A DNA stretch of 23,708 bases from a virus, in IMG/VR virus record IMGVR_UViG_3300036870_000068, positions 1-23,708 of that record. One strand, given 5' to 3'. Made by a program: the position numbers and the translations under genes. How positions within the stretch are numbered: the stretch's first letter is position 1; each line of letters opens with the position of its first letter. This document shows positions 1 through 6,618 of this stretch, one piece after another. The notes beneath the pieces are model-generated. The model was not told the origin of the DNA, made no database searches, and was given only the letters and a program-made list of their open reading frames with translations.

Positions 1-144
1 GAGCCAGAATACGTGCGGCTCGAAGACATAAGCGACTCTGATGGTGCCTTCAACGTCAAGCGCCTGCGTCGTGAGGGTCGCGCAAAGCTGTCGCATGCCG
101 ACGCGCTCGAAGCCTTTCTACGCAGCCGAAAAAAGACAGCATGA
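1..144 (+). CDS. C-terminal end of an unidentified protein (truncated by window edge)
   Basis: Frame 1 is open from the first base and ends with TGA at 142-144, giving 47 residues that begin EPEYVRLEDISDSDG and end in a basic tail (AFLRSRKKTA). The stop overlaps the methyltransferase start as ATGA, the same coupling used by the next genes, so this looks like the upstream member of the operon. The visible part is charged with no recognisable domain. I cannot name its function; a replication, recombination or nuclease-type early protein would fit the position, but that is a guess. Confidence 0.6.
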   Translation, partial: EPEYVRLEDISDSDGAFNVKRLRREGRAKLSHADALEAFLRSRKKTA

Positions 145-1610
145 TCCTTCCGCGCGACCATATCTTTGCCGGCCTGCCGGGCGCCGAGGTCATGTTCGAC
201 GGCGGCGTGACGCTGTTTGCAAACGAGTGCATACAGACGATGGCCCGCCTGCCAGAGGCATCGATCGACGCCTGCGTGACGGACGCGCCTTACCATTTGC
301 AGTCCATCCACAAGCGCTTCGCCAAGGTTGGGCGCGATGACAAGACTTGGTCGCGCAGCGGCCCGCACCAGCGCACGGCGTCCGGTTTCATGAATCAGAA
401 ATGGGACGGCGGCGACATCGCGTTTCGAGCGGAGACTTGGGCCGCGGTCTATCGCGTGCTCAAGCCCGGCGCACATCTCGCGGCGTTCGGCGGCACCCGC
501 ACGTTTCATCGCATGATGGTGGCCATCGAGGACGCCGGCTTCGAATTGCGCGATACCTTGATGTGGGTTTATGGCTCGGGATTTCCGAAGTCGCATGACG
601 TGAGTAAGGGGATAGATCGAGCGGCCGGGGCGGAGCGCAAATCGTCGTATATGCCAAATAACGGAAATGCTGTTTACGGTAAAGGCATGGGAGGAGGTGA
701 GAGGAATGCCGCCAGTGATCCTCCGGCGACCGTTGACGCCCGCGAATGGCAAGGCTGGGGCACCGCGCTCAAGCCCGCGTGGGAGCCGATCGCGCTGTTC
801 CGCAAGCCGCTCTCCGAGGGCACGGTTGCCGCCAACGTGCTGCGGTGGGGAACGGGCGCGCTAAATATCGACGGGTGCCGAGTCGAGACTGAGGGCGGTT
901 CGCCTGCTGCACAACGGCGCGAAGTGGCGCGACGAACTGGAAATGCACCAACAGCAGAACGACTTTATGGGACACGATCTGCCGCAGACCACTATGCCAT
1001 GGGCAAGATGGGCCATCGTGAGTCACCCGAACAATATATGCGCGAACGCCCCGGTGAAACACTCGGCCGCTGGCCCGCCAACCTCGTGCACGACGGCAGC
1101 GACGAAGTGCTCGCGGCGTTTCCAGAGGCTCGCAGCAGTGGCGGCGGCGGAAACTCAACAGGCGAGCGCGGAGGCGCTGGACAAATATGGGGGTCTGCCG
1201 GCATTGGCCACGATAGCACTCAGGAGCAATACAGCGACTCAGGTTCGTCAGCCCGTTTCTTTTACACGGCCAAGGCCGACGCCGACGATCGCCTTGGTTC
1301 GAAACATCCGACTGTCAAGCCGCTCGACCTCATGCAGTGGCTTGTCAGGCTCGTTACGCCACCCGGTGGAACGGTGCTCGATTGTTTCGCCGGGACGGGC
1401 ACCACCGGCGAAGCGGCATGGCGCGAGGGCATGCGCGCGGTGCTGATCGAGGCAGAGCCAGAATATCAGGACGACATCCGCCGGCGCATGCGGCTCGCGG
1501 CCACCGCGGGGCTCGCCGAGCGCGAGCGCGAAAGCATCAAGGCGAGAGGCAAGCTCAAAACGGTCGACGGCTTGCCGCTGTTCGCGACTTTGCGGGAGGC
1601 GGCCGAATGA
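141..1610 (+). CDS. Site-specific DNA methyltransferase (N6-adenine/N4-cytosine, beta-type motif order)
   Basis: The 489-residue protein is an amino-methyltransferase that would transfer a methyl group from S-adenosylmethionine to adenine or cytosine in phage DNA. The catalytic motif IV region comes first (TDAPYHL, residues 47-53) and the SAM-binding motif I comes last (FAGTGTTGEAAW, about residues 417-428), an order typical of beta-class enzymes. Between them lie segments common in phage methylases: FMNQKWDGG, VLKPGAHLAAFGGTRTFHR and WVYGSGFPKSHDVSKGID. The middle of the protein, about residues 175-375, is the probable target-recognition region. Motif IV reads DAPY rather than the usual DPPY, which could alter activity. 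ATGA overlaps at both ends place it inside a translationally coupled operon. The probable role is protecting phage DNA from host restriction. The family is certain; target base and site are unknown. Confidence 0.93.
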   Translation: MILPRDHIFAGLPGAEVMFDGGVTLFANECIQTMARLPEASIDACVTDAPYHLQSIHKRFAKVGRDDKTWSRSGPHQRTASGFMNQKWDGGDIAFRAETWAAVYRVLKPGAHLAAFGGTRTFHRMMVAIEDAGFELRDTLMWVYGSGFPKSHDVSKGIDRAAGAERKSSYMPNNGNAVYGKGMGGGERNAASDPPATVDAREWQGWGTALKPAWEPIALFRKPLSEGTVAANVLRWGTGALNIDGCRVETEGGSPAAQRREVARRTGNAPTAERLYGTRSAADHYAMGKMGHRESPEQYMRERPGETLGRWPANLVHDGSDEVLAAFPEARSSGGGGNSTGERGGAGQIWGSAGIGHDSTQEQYSDSGSSARFFYTAKADADDRLGSKHPTVKPLDLMQWLVRLVTPPGGTVLDCFAGTGTTGEAAWREGMRAVLIEAEPEYQDDIRRRMRLAATAGLAERERESIKARGKLKTVDGLPLFATLREAAE

Positions 1611-1951
1611 GGCGCGTCATATTGGAGAGCCCCTATCGCGGAGGCCTATTCCGGCGCTGGCTCAACGTGCGCTTCGCGCGCGCCTGCATCCGCGATTGCC
1701 TGATGCGCGGTGAGGCGCCGATCGCGTCGCATCTGCTGTACACGCAGCGCGGCATCCTGCACGACGACATCGAGGACGAACGCAAGCTCGGCATCGACGC
1801 CGGGCACGCCTGGATCGCCAGCGCCGATGCGATGGTGGTCTACATGCCGGGCGGCACCGTCGTCTCGCCCGGCATGAACCTCGGTATCCAGAAGGCCCGC
1901 GCGATCGGCATTCCGATCGAATTCCGGCGGCTCGAACCGACAGGGTCATGA
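1607..1951 (+). CDS. DUF7768-like protein (nucleoside deoxyribosyltransferase-type fold)
   Basis: The start is the ATG at 1607 overlapping the methyltransferase stop (ATGA); the frame is open further upstream, but only inside the methyltransferase gene. The 114-aa product begins MRRVILESPYRGG and contains ARACIRDCLMRGEAPIASHLLYTQ, an IEDERKLGIDAGHAWI segment and VVYMPGGTVVSPGMNLGIQ. These features are typical of the small DUF7768 / nucleoside 2-deoxyribosyltransferase-like family found in phages and actinobacteria. Family members probably bind nucleotides or nucleosides; no reaction is established to my knowledge. It is coupled to the next gene by another ATGA overlap. A role in nucleotide metabolism or in resisting nucleotide-based defence is speculative. 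The family call rests on recall of sequence style. Confidence 0.8.
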   Translation: MRRVILESPYRGGLFRRWLNVRFARACIRDCLMRGEAPIASHLLYTQRGILHDDIEDERKLGIDAGHAWIASADAMVVYMPGGTVVSPGMNLGIQKARAIGIPIEFRRLEPTGS

Positions 1952-2514
1952 TGAAAACAGCGCCGACCATAGATCGCTTCGTGTTCGCCGGAGGGCGAGT
2001 GCTCGAATGCGAGAACCGGCGCGGCGTCGAACCTCGACCGATTGATCGTCTCAAGACAAATGAATTTGGTGGTGCATTGGAACGCTTCTTAATCGAGGCG
2101 CACGAGTGGCTTGCTTCCCGTTGCGATAGCCCGATCGAGATCATTCTGGGGGCGTGGTTGTTCGCTGTTATGCGCGGAATGGAAACAGATGTCGCACTAT
2201 GCGCGAATCGAACGGACGCCGAGAGCATCGCCCCCGATCGCGTGGTGATCGTGCCGCAGCTTCGCTGGGAACGATATTTTCCCGACTTTGGAATTCGCTT
2301 CCCATTGTTGGCGCGTAAATGGCTTTTCGTCGAATGCGACGGCAAGCATTTTCATTTTGGAAAAGCGCAAATTTCGAAGGATCGCGGCCGCCAACAAGAG
2401 ATGATGGACGCTGGCTATCGGGTGTTCCGCTTCACCGGCAGCGAGATCAACCGCAATCCGTTCCTCTGTGCTTCGCCCGTGATCCACTACGGGCTCCGAG
2501 GAGGACGGACATGA
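1948..2514 (+). CDS. PD-(D/E)XK nuclease-like protein (DUF559/Vsr-like)
   Basis: The start is ATG 1948 (overlapping the previous stop) or the adjacent ATG 1951. The 188-aa product carries a restriction-endonuclease-like core in its second half: FPDF (D113), then [10 protein letters not shown] (E129, D131, K133), and [24 protein letters not shown], the helix-strand ending seen in DUF559 and very-short-patch-repair-like nucleases. An upstream Glu in [10 protein letters not shown] (E64) may complete the metal site. The protein probably binds or cuts DNA. In this operon it could serve recombination or repair, act with the methyltransferase as an unusual restriction pair, or be a free-standing homing nuclease. 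No motif distinguishes these. It ends in an ATGA overlap with the DUF1376 gene. Confidence 0.75.
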   Translation: MMKTAPTIDRFVFAGGRVLECENRRGVEPRPIDRLKTNEFGGALERFLIEAHEWLASRCDSPIEIILGAWLFAVMRGMETDVALCANRTDAESIAPDRVVIVPQLRWERYFPDFGIRFPLLARKWLFVECDGKHFHFGKAQISKDRGRQQEMMDAGYRVFRFTGSEINRNPFLCASPVIHYGLRGGRT

Positions 2515-3449
2515 CCGCGCGCCCTTGGATGCCGCTCTACGTCGCGGATTATTTGGCTGACACCCAGCACCTCACCCACGCCGAGCATGGGGTGTATCTG
2601 CTGCTGCTCATGCACCATTGGCAGCACGGTTCCATACCCGCGGACCGAGAACTTCTAATGAGAATTGCACGCTACGATGCACATGCAAATGCTGATGCAA
2701 ACAGGGGGTGGGACAGAATATGGAACTTTTTAAAGCCCCTCTGGGAACCGCGCATAATTGATGGTCGGAACTGTCTCATTCAGAAGCGGTGCGCCGCCGA
2801 ATTGAGCAAAGCCTCTGATATCTCAAATAAACGGCGCGAAGCCGCCTTTTCGAAGTACAAAAAAACCCACAGCAATTGCGATGCAAATGCAGACCAAAAG
2901 CATACACACGCGCGCGCGACTCCACATCCACATCCACATAAAGAAAGGAAGAACGAACGAACCGATGATGCAAATGCAGAGCAAAAGCAGACGCCGCCCG
3001 ACGGCGGCGTTCGTTCGTTCGAACCCGATCACGTCAAAAAAAAATTGAGCGAAGATTGGCCGCCCGATTACCCCACGGTTTTCGCCGAGCACTTTCCACC
3101 GGGAACGGCGCTCATGCCCGGCCTCGACGAACTCGAAAAAGTTCGACAGCGCGGCGAAGTCTCCTGGGCCACGATGCTCAAGGCCGTCGCAGACTATCGC
3201 AAAACACTTCCGCCAGATCGTCATCCGATGAACCCCGCAAAATGGCTCAAGGAGCGGCGTTACTATGATCGATACGAAGCACACAGCGCAGAACCGCGAC
3301 GCAACGGCGCCGACCGCGCCCTCGAACTCGCACGACAAGCCGAAGCAGCAGAACGCGCAGGCACTCCTGAACGAACGGATGAAACGATCAGAGGCGATGA
3401 AACTGGTAGCGATGATCCTGGCAGCGTTTCCGCGATCCGCGGCTCGTGA
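2511..3449 (+). CDS. DUF1376 (YdaU-like) protein, probable replication protein
   Basis: The start is ATG 2511, overlapping the previous stop (ATGA), giving 312 aa. Residues 5-95 match the DUF1376 pattern ([28 protein letters not shown], then [14 protein letters not shown]), which occurs widely in phage and prophage replication regions. A low-complexity, charged middle ([28 protein letters not shown]) is followed by a C-terminal block ([20 protein letters not shown] to [15 protein letters not shown]) resembling the tail of phage initiator or helicase-loader proteins. The DNA coding for the middle contains near-identical 23-nt repeats and a 12-nt inverted repeat, a layout reminiscent of the lambda origin inside gene O. 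The replication role is inferred from family and context. The C-terminal 61 codons overlap the next gene. Confidence 0.85.
   Translation: MTARPWMPLYVADYLADTQHLTHAEHGVYLLLLMHHWQHGSIPADRELLMRIARYDAHANADANRGWDRIWNFLKPLWEPRIIDGRNCLIQKRCAAELSKASDISNKRREAAFSKYKKTHSNCDANADQKHTHARATPHPHPHKERKNERTDDANAEQKQTPPDGGVRSFEPDHVKKKLSEDWPPDYPTVFAEHFPPGTALMPGLDELEKVRQRGEVSWATMLKAVADYRKTLPPDRHPMNPAKWLKERRYYDRYEAHSAEPRRNGADRALELARQAEAAERAGTPERTDETIRGDETGSDDPGSVSAIRGS
2880..3020. repeat. Origin-like repeat cluster inside the DUF1376 gene
   Basis: Two 23-nt direct repeats (2880-2902 and 2967-2989) differ at one position and begin GATGCAAATGCAGA. A perfect 12-nt inverted repeat, GAACGAACGAAC (2951-2962) and GTTCGTTCGTTC (3009-3020), encloses the second copy. 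An 8-bp hairpin, ACGCCGCC (2991-2998) and GGCGGCGT (3003-3010) with loop CGAC, lies inside. The stretch from 2860 to 2990 is A-rich compared with the surrounding genes. Iterons, an inverted repeat and A-rich DNA within a replication gene suggest a replication origin; low-complexity coding for repeated DANA peptides is the alternative. Confidence 0.45.
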
Positions 3450-3984
3450 CGACGACCTGTATCTCGACACGCTCGCCGCCGCCCTTTGCCAGGAACCAAG
3501 CTCGATCGCAATTGCTTGCGCAAACCCACACAGCGGGATTGTGCAAGAGTCCATGTTCAAGCCGTCCGCCAAAGAGATTCACGATTGGTGCGCGCGAGCA
3601 GCCGAACCGTTACGCCGCATCGTCGCCGAAGCCGACCGCCGCAACAAAGCGCCACCGGCGACCATCGACCGCAGCAACCGCCCGAGCATCGACGAGCTGC
3701 GCGAACGCTACGGCCCCACGTTCGGCATCAAGCGCGTCGACGTGATCGATCGCATCCGCGGCGAACCCGACGACGAGGAACGCGAGCGTCGCGTCAAAGC
3801 CGAGCGCGCCGACGTGATGATGGAGCGCAATCGCCGCAGCATCCTCGCAGAGTATGCGCGCATGGCGCTCGATCCAGTGACCGCCAGCGATGGCACCCTG
3901 GTCTCGCCAGCTCTGCTGCGATCGCTCAATCGCCTGCCACACAAGCCCGTCGACAACGCGCTCGAAGCCGAGGACATGCGATGA
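3265..3984 (+). CDS. Unidentified early protein, possibly replication-associated
   Basis: The full frame from ATG 3265 gives 239 aa and has a Shine-Dalgarno-like AAGGAG (3249-3254) ten bases upstream, but overlaps the DUF1376 gene by 185 nt. ATG 3379 ([18 protein letters not shown]) is the main alternative, giving 201 aa. The low-complexity first 38 residues are followed by a folded-looking segment ([28 protein letters not shown]), then [15 protein letters not shown], a pattern also seen in phage helicase-loader-type proteins that assess regular cell sampling of replication. The C-terminal half is highly charged and helical ([25 protein letters not shown]), compatible with a coiled coil. I do not recognise the family securely. 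Position directly after DUF1376 supports a replication role. The next gene overlaps the stop as ATGA. Confidence 0.7.
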   Translation: MIDTKHTAQNRDATAPTAPSNSHDKPKQQNAQALLNERMKRSEAMKLVAMILAAFPRSAARDDDLYLDTLAAALCQEPSSIAIACANPHSGIVQESMFKPSAKEIHDWCARAAEPLRRIVAEADRRNKAPPATIDRSNRPSIDELRERYGPTFGIKRVDVIDRIRGEPDDEERERRVKAERADVMMERNRRSILAEYARMALDPVTASDGTLVSPALLRSLNRLPHKPVDNALEAEDMR

Positions 3985-4358
3985 AACCAAAACTCACCCT
4001 CGTCGTCACCCCAACCCGCGATCCAGACGGCAGACGCTCGTGCTCAAACCGCGGCCAGCTGTTCGACGGCGCCATGGACGGCGAAATCGTCATCCGCCGA
4101 TCACCCCAACCCCTCCTCGACATCGCCCGGGCCCTCCTCGCAGCAGGCATCGATCCCAAAACCCCGATCGCCATGCGCCACGCAGGAGCCGAAACCGACG
4201 CCCTCACCGCCACCGTCGGGGTGGCAGCCGGGCTGACGGTCCAGGAAGGCGACTATGCTCCGGCCCTCCGGCCGTGGGATGCCGATTTTCTGCGCCGCAT
4301 TAGACCGCCCAGCGATTTTTCAGAGGGGGCCGCTACCACCCTAGCGGACCGCACCTAA
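3981..4358 (+). CDS. Unidentified 125-aa phage protein
   Basis: The ATG at 3981 overlaps the previous stop (ATGA), making this the last gene of the plus-strand early operon. The 125-aa product begins with a beta-rich segment ([19 protein letters not shown]), then FDGAMDGEIVIRRSPQPLLDIARALLAAGIDPKTPIAMRHAGAE, a pattern of alternating strands and helices suggesting one small alpha/beta domain. The last 25 residues (SDFSEGAATTLADRT) look disordered. No catalytic motif, signal peptide or membrane segment is visible. Coding is supported by operon coupling and a sensible amino-acid composition. I do not recognise the family. Confidence 0.75.
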   Translation: MKPKLTLVVTPTRDPDGRRSCSNRGQLFDGAMDGEIVIRRSPQPLLDIARALLAAGIDPKTPIAMRHAGAETDALTATVGVAAGLTVQEGDYAPALRPWDADFLRRIRPPSDFSEGAATTLADRT

Positions 4359-4394
4359 AACGCATGGGCGAGCTCAGGGAGCAGAAATCCAATA

Positions 4395-4457
4395 CTAGGA
4401 GCAAATTCCCAAAAGGAACCCATTGGAGAGGGTGGCCCGGAACTCGTCGGCGGTCAT
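4395..4457 (-). pseudogene. Possible remnant of an HTH-type early gene
   Basis: On the minus strand an ATG overlaps the stop of the coiled-coil gene (ATGA at 4454-4457) and opens a 20-codon frame starting MTADEFRATL before TAG. The first ten residues closely resemble the start of the HTH-like protein encoded at 4716-4916 (MTAAEYRAAC), but the frame then loses similarity and stops. This suggests a truncated paralogue whose body has been deleted. A very short ORF can match by chance, so confidence is low. Confidence 0.3.
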
Positions 4458-4654
4458 GCGTGTCCCCTCCGGTCCTCCTCGAGCCTGCGGATGCGTTCAT
4501 CGGTGCGGCGCATCCAATGCGATAGGACGAACACCTCGTCCCGTATGGTGGCGATCTCATCGCGCATGCTGCGCAGCTCGTTGCGGATCGCATATTGTTC
4601 GGCGAGCACACGCTCCAATTGCGCAGCAATAAATTCCAGCGTCGGTTCGGCCAA
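4454..4654 (-). CDS. Small coiled-coil protein
   Basis: The product is 66 aa, starting at TTG 4654 (MAEPTLEFIAAQLERVL). A strong Shine-Dalgarno AGGAGG lies eight bases upstream on the minus strand, which supports the TTG. Nearly the whole protein is a predicted helix with heptad spacing (LEFIAAQLERVLAEQ, NELRSMRDEIATIRDEVF, MRRTDERIRRLEEDRRG), so it probably forms a coiled-coil dimer or oligomer. Small proteins of this style are frequent in alphaproteobacterial phages and mobile elements, with unknown function. It lies downstream of the HTH-like gene in the minus-strand early operon. Confidence 0.7.
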   Translation of the reverse strand: MAEPTLEFIAAQLERVLAEQYAIRNELRSMRDEIATIRDEVFVLSHWMRRTDERIRRLEEDRRGHA

Positions 4655-4715
4655 ATCAATGTCCTCCTGATGTGGTTGTGGTCCAGGCCCGCGCGGTTGC
4701 GCGCCGGCTCGGTGT

Positions 4716-4916
4716 TCATGGGATTTTGGTTTCCTCTTTAAGGTTTCTGATTTTCAGCAGTGTCTCGAGCAGCCGTGCGATCGGCTTAGGCACCGGGCTG
4801 GCGCCGCAGCTGTACCGCGCGGCCGTCACGGCGCTGATGCCCAGCAGCTTGGGCGCCCCGTATGTGGGCGAGACGCCCAGGGCGAGGCAGGCGGCCCGGT
4901 ATTCAGCGGCAGTCAT
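4716..4916 (-). CDS. Small helix-turn-helix-like regulatory protein
   Basis: The product is 66 aa from ATG 4916 (MTAAEYRAACLALGVSP). A GTG at 4925 would add three residues, but the neighbouring paralogous fragment also begins with MTA-E, which supports the ATG. The segment APKLLGISAVTAARYSCGASPVPKPIARLLETL has the layout of a Cro/XRE-type helix-turn-helix, with a recognition helix around ISAVTAARY and the conserved IARLLETL closing helix. It would bind DNA as a small regulator. Its stop lies before the coiled-coil gene, and its first codons overlap the end of the zinc-ribbon gene by 14 nt. The target operator is unknown; the repeats at 6411-6470 are a candidate. Confidence 0.75.
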   Translation of the reverse strand: MTAAEYRAACLALGVSPTYGAPKLLGISAVTAARYSCGASPVPKPIARLLETLLKIRNLKEETKIP

Positions 4917-5073
4917 GGTTGCCACGGCATTCGTCGCAAGCCCAGGTTTCGACCCCCACGGGCGCCCAGCACCGCGCCAGCGGCCGCATCTTGCCGCAGC
5001 AATCGCATTCTGCTACCGGCTCGCCAAGCCGCTCATCGTCCGGGTTGGTGGTTTTCCAGGTGTCGTAGGTCAT
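4903..5073 (-). CDS. Small zinc-ribbon protein
   Basis: ATG 5073 gives 56 aa starting MTYDTWKTTNPDDERLGEP, with GAGG seven bases upstream; ATG 5085 would add MRLI. Two cysteine pairs, CDCC in AECDCCGKM and CDEC in WACDECRG, have CxxC spacing and are separated by about 20 residues, the pattern of a treble-clef or zinc-ribbon fold. A further Cys and His lie between and after them. It may bind nucleic acid or protein in the early stage of infection, but no specific function is recognised. It sits between ArdC and the HTH-like gene and overlaps the latter. Confidence 0.75.
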   Translation of the reverse strand: MTYDTWKTTNPDDERLGEPVAECDCCGKMRPLARCWAPVGVETWACDECRGNHDCR

Positions 5074-5144
5074 GATAAGCCTCATCGTGATTTGTCGTCA
5101 GGCCGGCGCGCTTTCCTTGCGTGGCGCGACAGGGCGGCGGCAAA

Positions 5145-5172
5145 GGGGGAGGGTGCGTCAACACTCTCCCCC
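5145..5172 (-). terminator. Candidate intrinsic terminator after the ArdC gene
   Basis: GGGGGAG (5145-5151) pairs with CTCCCCC (5166-5172), and an inner GTG/CAC adds three pairs beyond a single mismatch. On the minus strand the hairpin lies nine bases past the ArdC stop and is followed by TTT. The U tract is short, so termination may be partial, letting RNA polymerase read into the zinc-ribbon and HTH genes. Confidence 0.5.
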
Positions 5173-5181
5173 ACATTAGCT

Positions 5182-6063
5182 TTACGCGGCCAGCGCGGTT
5201 TCTGCGAGTGCAAGATTGCGGAGGTAGTCGGCCGCGGCTTGCGCCTTGGACGCGGCGGTAAAGAAGGCGCGGTTGTCAGCCTTTAGCAGCTGGATCCAGT
5301 TTTCGATGTAACCGGCATGGCGCAAATCCCCATCAAGCGAGAATTCGGCGCACAAGAACGCGGCGCATAGTTCGGCAATCAGTTCTTCCGCCGCGTAGGC
5401 CTTCTCGCCGAACCGGTTGCGCAAGTCCCGGTCAAGCCGCGACTTGTGCCCTGTCCAATGTCCGAGTTCGTGAAACGCGGTGGTATAGAAGTTTGCCGCG
5501 TTCTTGAATGCTTCGAACCGCGGCAGGCTGATGAAGTCATCGCCCGGGCGGTAGTAGGCCTCACCCGCGCCTTCCTGGATGGTGGCGCCGCTCGCGGCCA
5601 TGAATTCATCAATGGTCGCGTCGCGTTCATCCGGATTGCGGACCTTGATTTCGCCAAGCGACATGACGCGTTCGGGCAGGTTCTCGCATTGCGCCACGTT
5701 GAACACGGTATATTCCCGCATCATCGGGATAAGCCGCGTGTCGCCTTCCTCCGCCGTCTCGCGCTTGTCGGCCACGGACAGCTGCTTGACGAAATAGACC
5801 TTGGCGCCGTGCTCGCCTTTGCGGACGTTGCCGCCAAGCTCCAAGGCCTGCTTGAACGTGAGATAGCGCGGTGTGGGATAGCCTGCATTTGCGGCCATCC
5901 AGAGCAGCACCACGTTGCAACCGCTGTAGGGCCGGTTCGTGGCTGCGTTGCACGGCACGTTGGCGCCCGGAGTTGCGGACCATGGCTTGATCCAGGGCGC
6001 GGCGCCGCGCTCGAGCTCGGAGACAATGCGTGCGGACACTTCTGTATATAGATCGCGCTTCAT
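5182..6063 (-). CDS. ardC: ArdC-like antirestriction protein (ssDNA-binding domain plus zincin-like metallopeptidase)
   Basis: The product is 293 aa from ATG 6063 (MKRDLYTEVSARIV), with AAGGAAA upstream. Residues 1-110 match the ArdC N-terminal domain (RGAAPWIKPWS, RPYSGCNVVLLWM, LGGNVRKGEHGAKVYF), known in plasmid ArdC proteins to bind single-stranded DNA. The C-terminal half is a zincin-like metallopeptidase with FHELGHWTGH (H198, E199, H202) and a downstream EEL (E226-E227) likely to supply the third zinc ligand. Length equals the usual ArdC size of about 300 aa and the active site looks intact. ArdC proteins protect incoming DNA from type I restriction; whether this one does so here is inferred. 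The minus-strand leader resembles that of the next upstream gene. Confidence 0.9.
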   Translation of the reverse strand: MKRDLYTEVSARIVSELERGAAPWIKPWSATPGANVPCNAATNRPYSGCNVVLLWMAANAGYPTPRYLTFKQALELGGNVRKGEHGAKVYFVKQLSVADKRETAEEGDTRLIPMMREYTVFNVAQCENLPERVMSLGEIKVRNPDERDATIDEFMAASGATIQEGAGEAYYRPGDDFISLPRFEAFKNAANFYTTAFHELGHWTGHKSRLDRDLRNRFGEKAYAAEELIAELCAAFLCAEFSLDGDLRHAGYIENWIQLLKADNRAFFTAASKAQAAADYLRNLALAETALAA

Positions 6064-6070
6064 TTGATTT

Positions 6071-6095
6071 CCTTGCGTTATGTGCCTGCGTCAAC
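6071..6095 (-). repeat. Leader repeat, copy upstream of the ArdC gene
   Basis: On the minus strand the order is GTTGACGC, a short spacer, GGCACATAACGCAAGG, then the ArdC start. The same element with a two-base insertion occurs at 6342-6368 upstream of the 60-aa gene. The AAGG end serves as the ribosome-binding site, so the conserved 25-27 nt may be a shared translational or transcriptional control element. Confidence 0.5.
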
Positions 6096-6148
6096 AGGGT
6101 GGGCATGATGCCCGATAGATGCCGCATGGTAGCGGCACCCGTCGCGCG

Positions 6149-6331
6149 TCACGCTCCAATGCCGCCCGGCGTAATAATGCGAACCAATTCTTTGCTGTGA
6201 GCGCCCGCCACCGTGAAATTGCGGATGACGTACAGCGGAGAGTACGGATTGAGGTTGAAAATCAATAGTGTGTTGCCGGTCCGGTCTGCGTCGGCCTGAG
6301 CCTGAGCAATGATGCGATCCAGTTTGGTCAT
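6149..6331 (-). CDS. Unidentified 60-aa early protein
   Basis: ATG 6331 begins MTKLDRIIAQAQADADRTG, with a good AAGGAG ribosome-binding site upstream on the minus strand; the frame extends further upstream but without support. The product is 60 aa: an N-terminal amphipathic helix, then a strand-rich part (NTLLIFNLNPYSPLYVIRNF) and a short tail ending in GGIGA. No motif is recognised. It is the first gene of the minus-strand early operon, so it is probably expressed early. The duplicated leader shared with ArdC argues for joint control. Confidence 0.65.
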   Translation of the reverse strand: MTKLDRIIAQAQADADRTGNTLLIFNLNPYSPLYVIRNFTVAGAHSKELVRIITPGGIGA

Positions 6332-6341
6332 GTTGTGTGCT

Positions 6342-6368
6342 CCTTGCGTTGTGTGCCGCCGCGTCAAC
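6342..6368 (-). repeat. Leader repeat, copy upstream of the 60-aa gene
   Basis: This is the second copy of the GTTGACGC...GGCACA-AACGCAAGG leader described at 6071-6095, with a two-base insertion. It ends in the ribosome-binding site of the 60-aa gene. A weaker third resemblance (ACGCAAGGAAAG) lies on the minus strand near 5110-5124, upstream of the zinc-ribbon gene. Confidence 0.5.
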
Positions 6369-6410
6369 GGCGTGACATGAATATGCCACAACATATGTCA
6401 GAATGATATA

Positions 6411-6470
6411 CAGACAAAACCGTAAAGATCCGTAAAAATTGGCACAAAACCGGACAAATCAGTAAAAATA
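6411..6470. repeat. Two imperfect 30-bp tandem repeats, AT-rich
   Basis: 6411-6440 and 6441-6470 agree at about 22 of 30 positions, sharing ACAAAACCG and GTAAAAAT blocks. Inside, CCGTAAAGAT (6420), CCGTAAAAAT (6430) and CAGTAAAAAT (6460) form a decamer series. The block lies upstream of the minus-strand early operon in an otherwise GC-rich genome, fitting an operator array or iterons. Confidence 0.6.
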
Positions 6471-6584
6471 CTAGTTTTTGAGTGAATCGCTGCTGGTTTT
6501 CGCGTTTTCCTTGTGTGCTGCTTTTGGCGCTGGATAACTATTAGGTAAATGATGCTGACCTATTAGGCGGCTCGAGAGCGCCGA

Positions 6585-6618
6585 CGCCCGCTCCATTTTG
6601 GCGCCCGCTCCATTTTGG
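6585..6618. repeat. Perfect 17-bp tandem repeat (possible IS21-family end)
   Basis: CGCCCGCTCCATTTTGG occurs twice back to back (6585-6601, 6602-6618), followed by CGCGAC. IS21-family elements carry repeated binding sites for the transposase at their ends, often of a CTCCATTTTGG style, directly before the istA start. Here an ATG with AAGGAGGTCTATG follows about 25 bases later, but no intact transposase does. The IS21 assignment is from memory of such ends. Confidence 0.45.
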
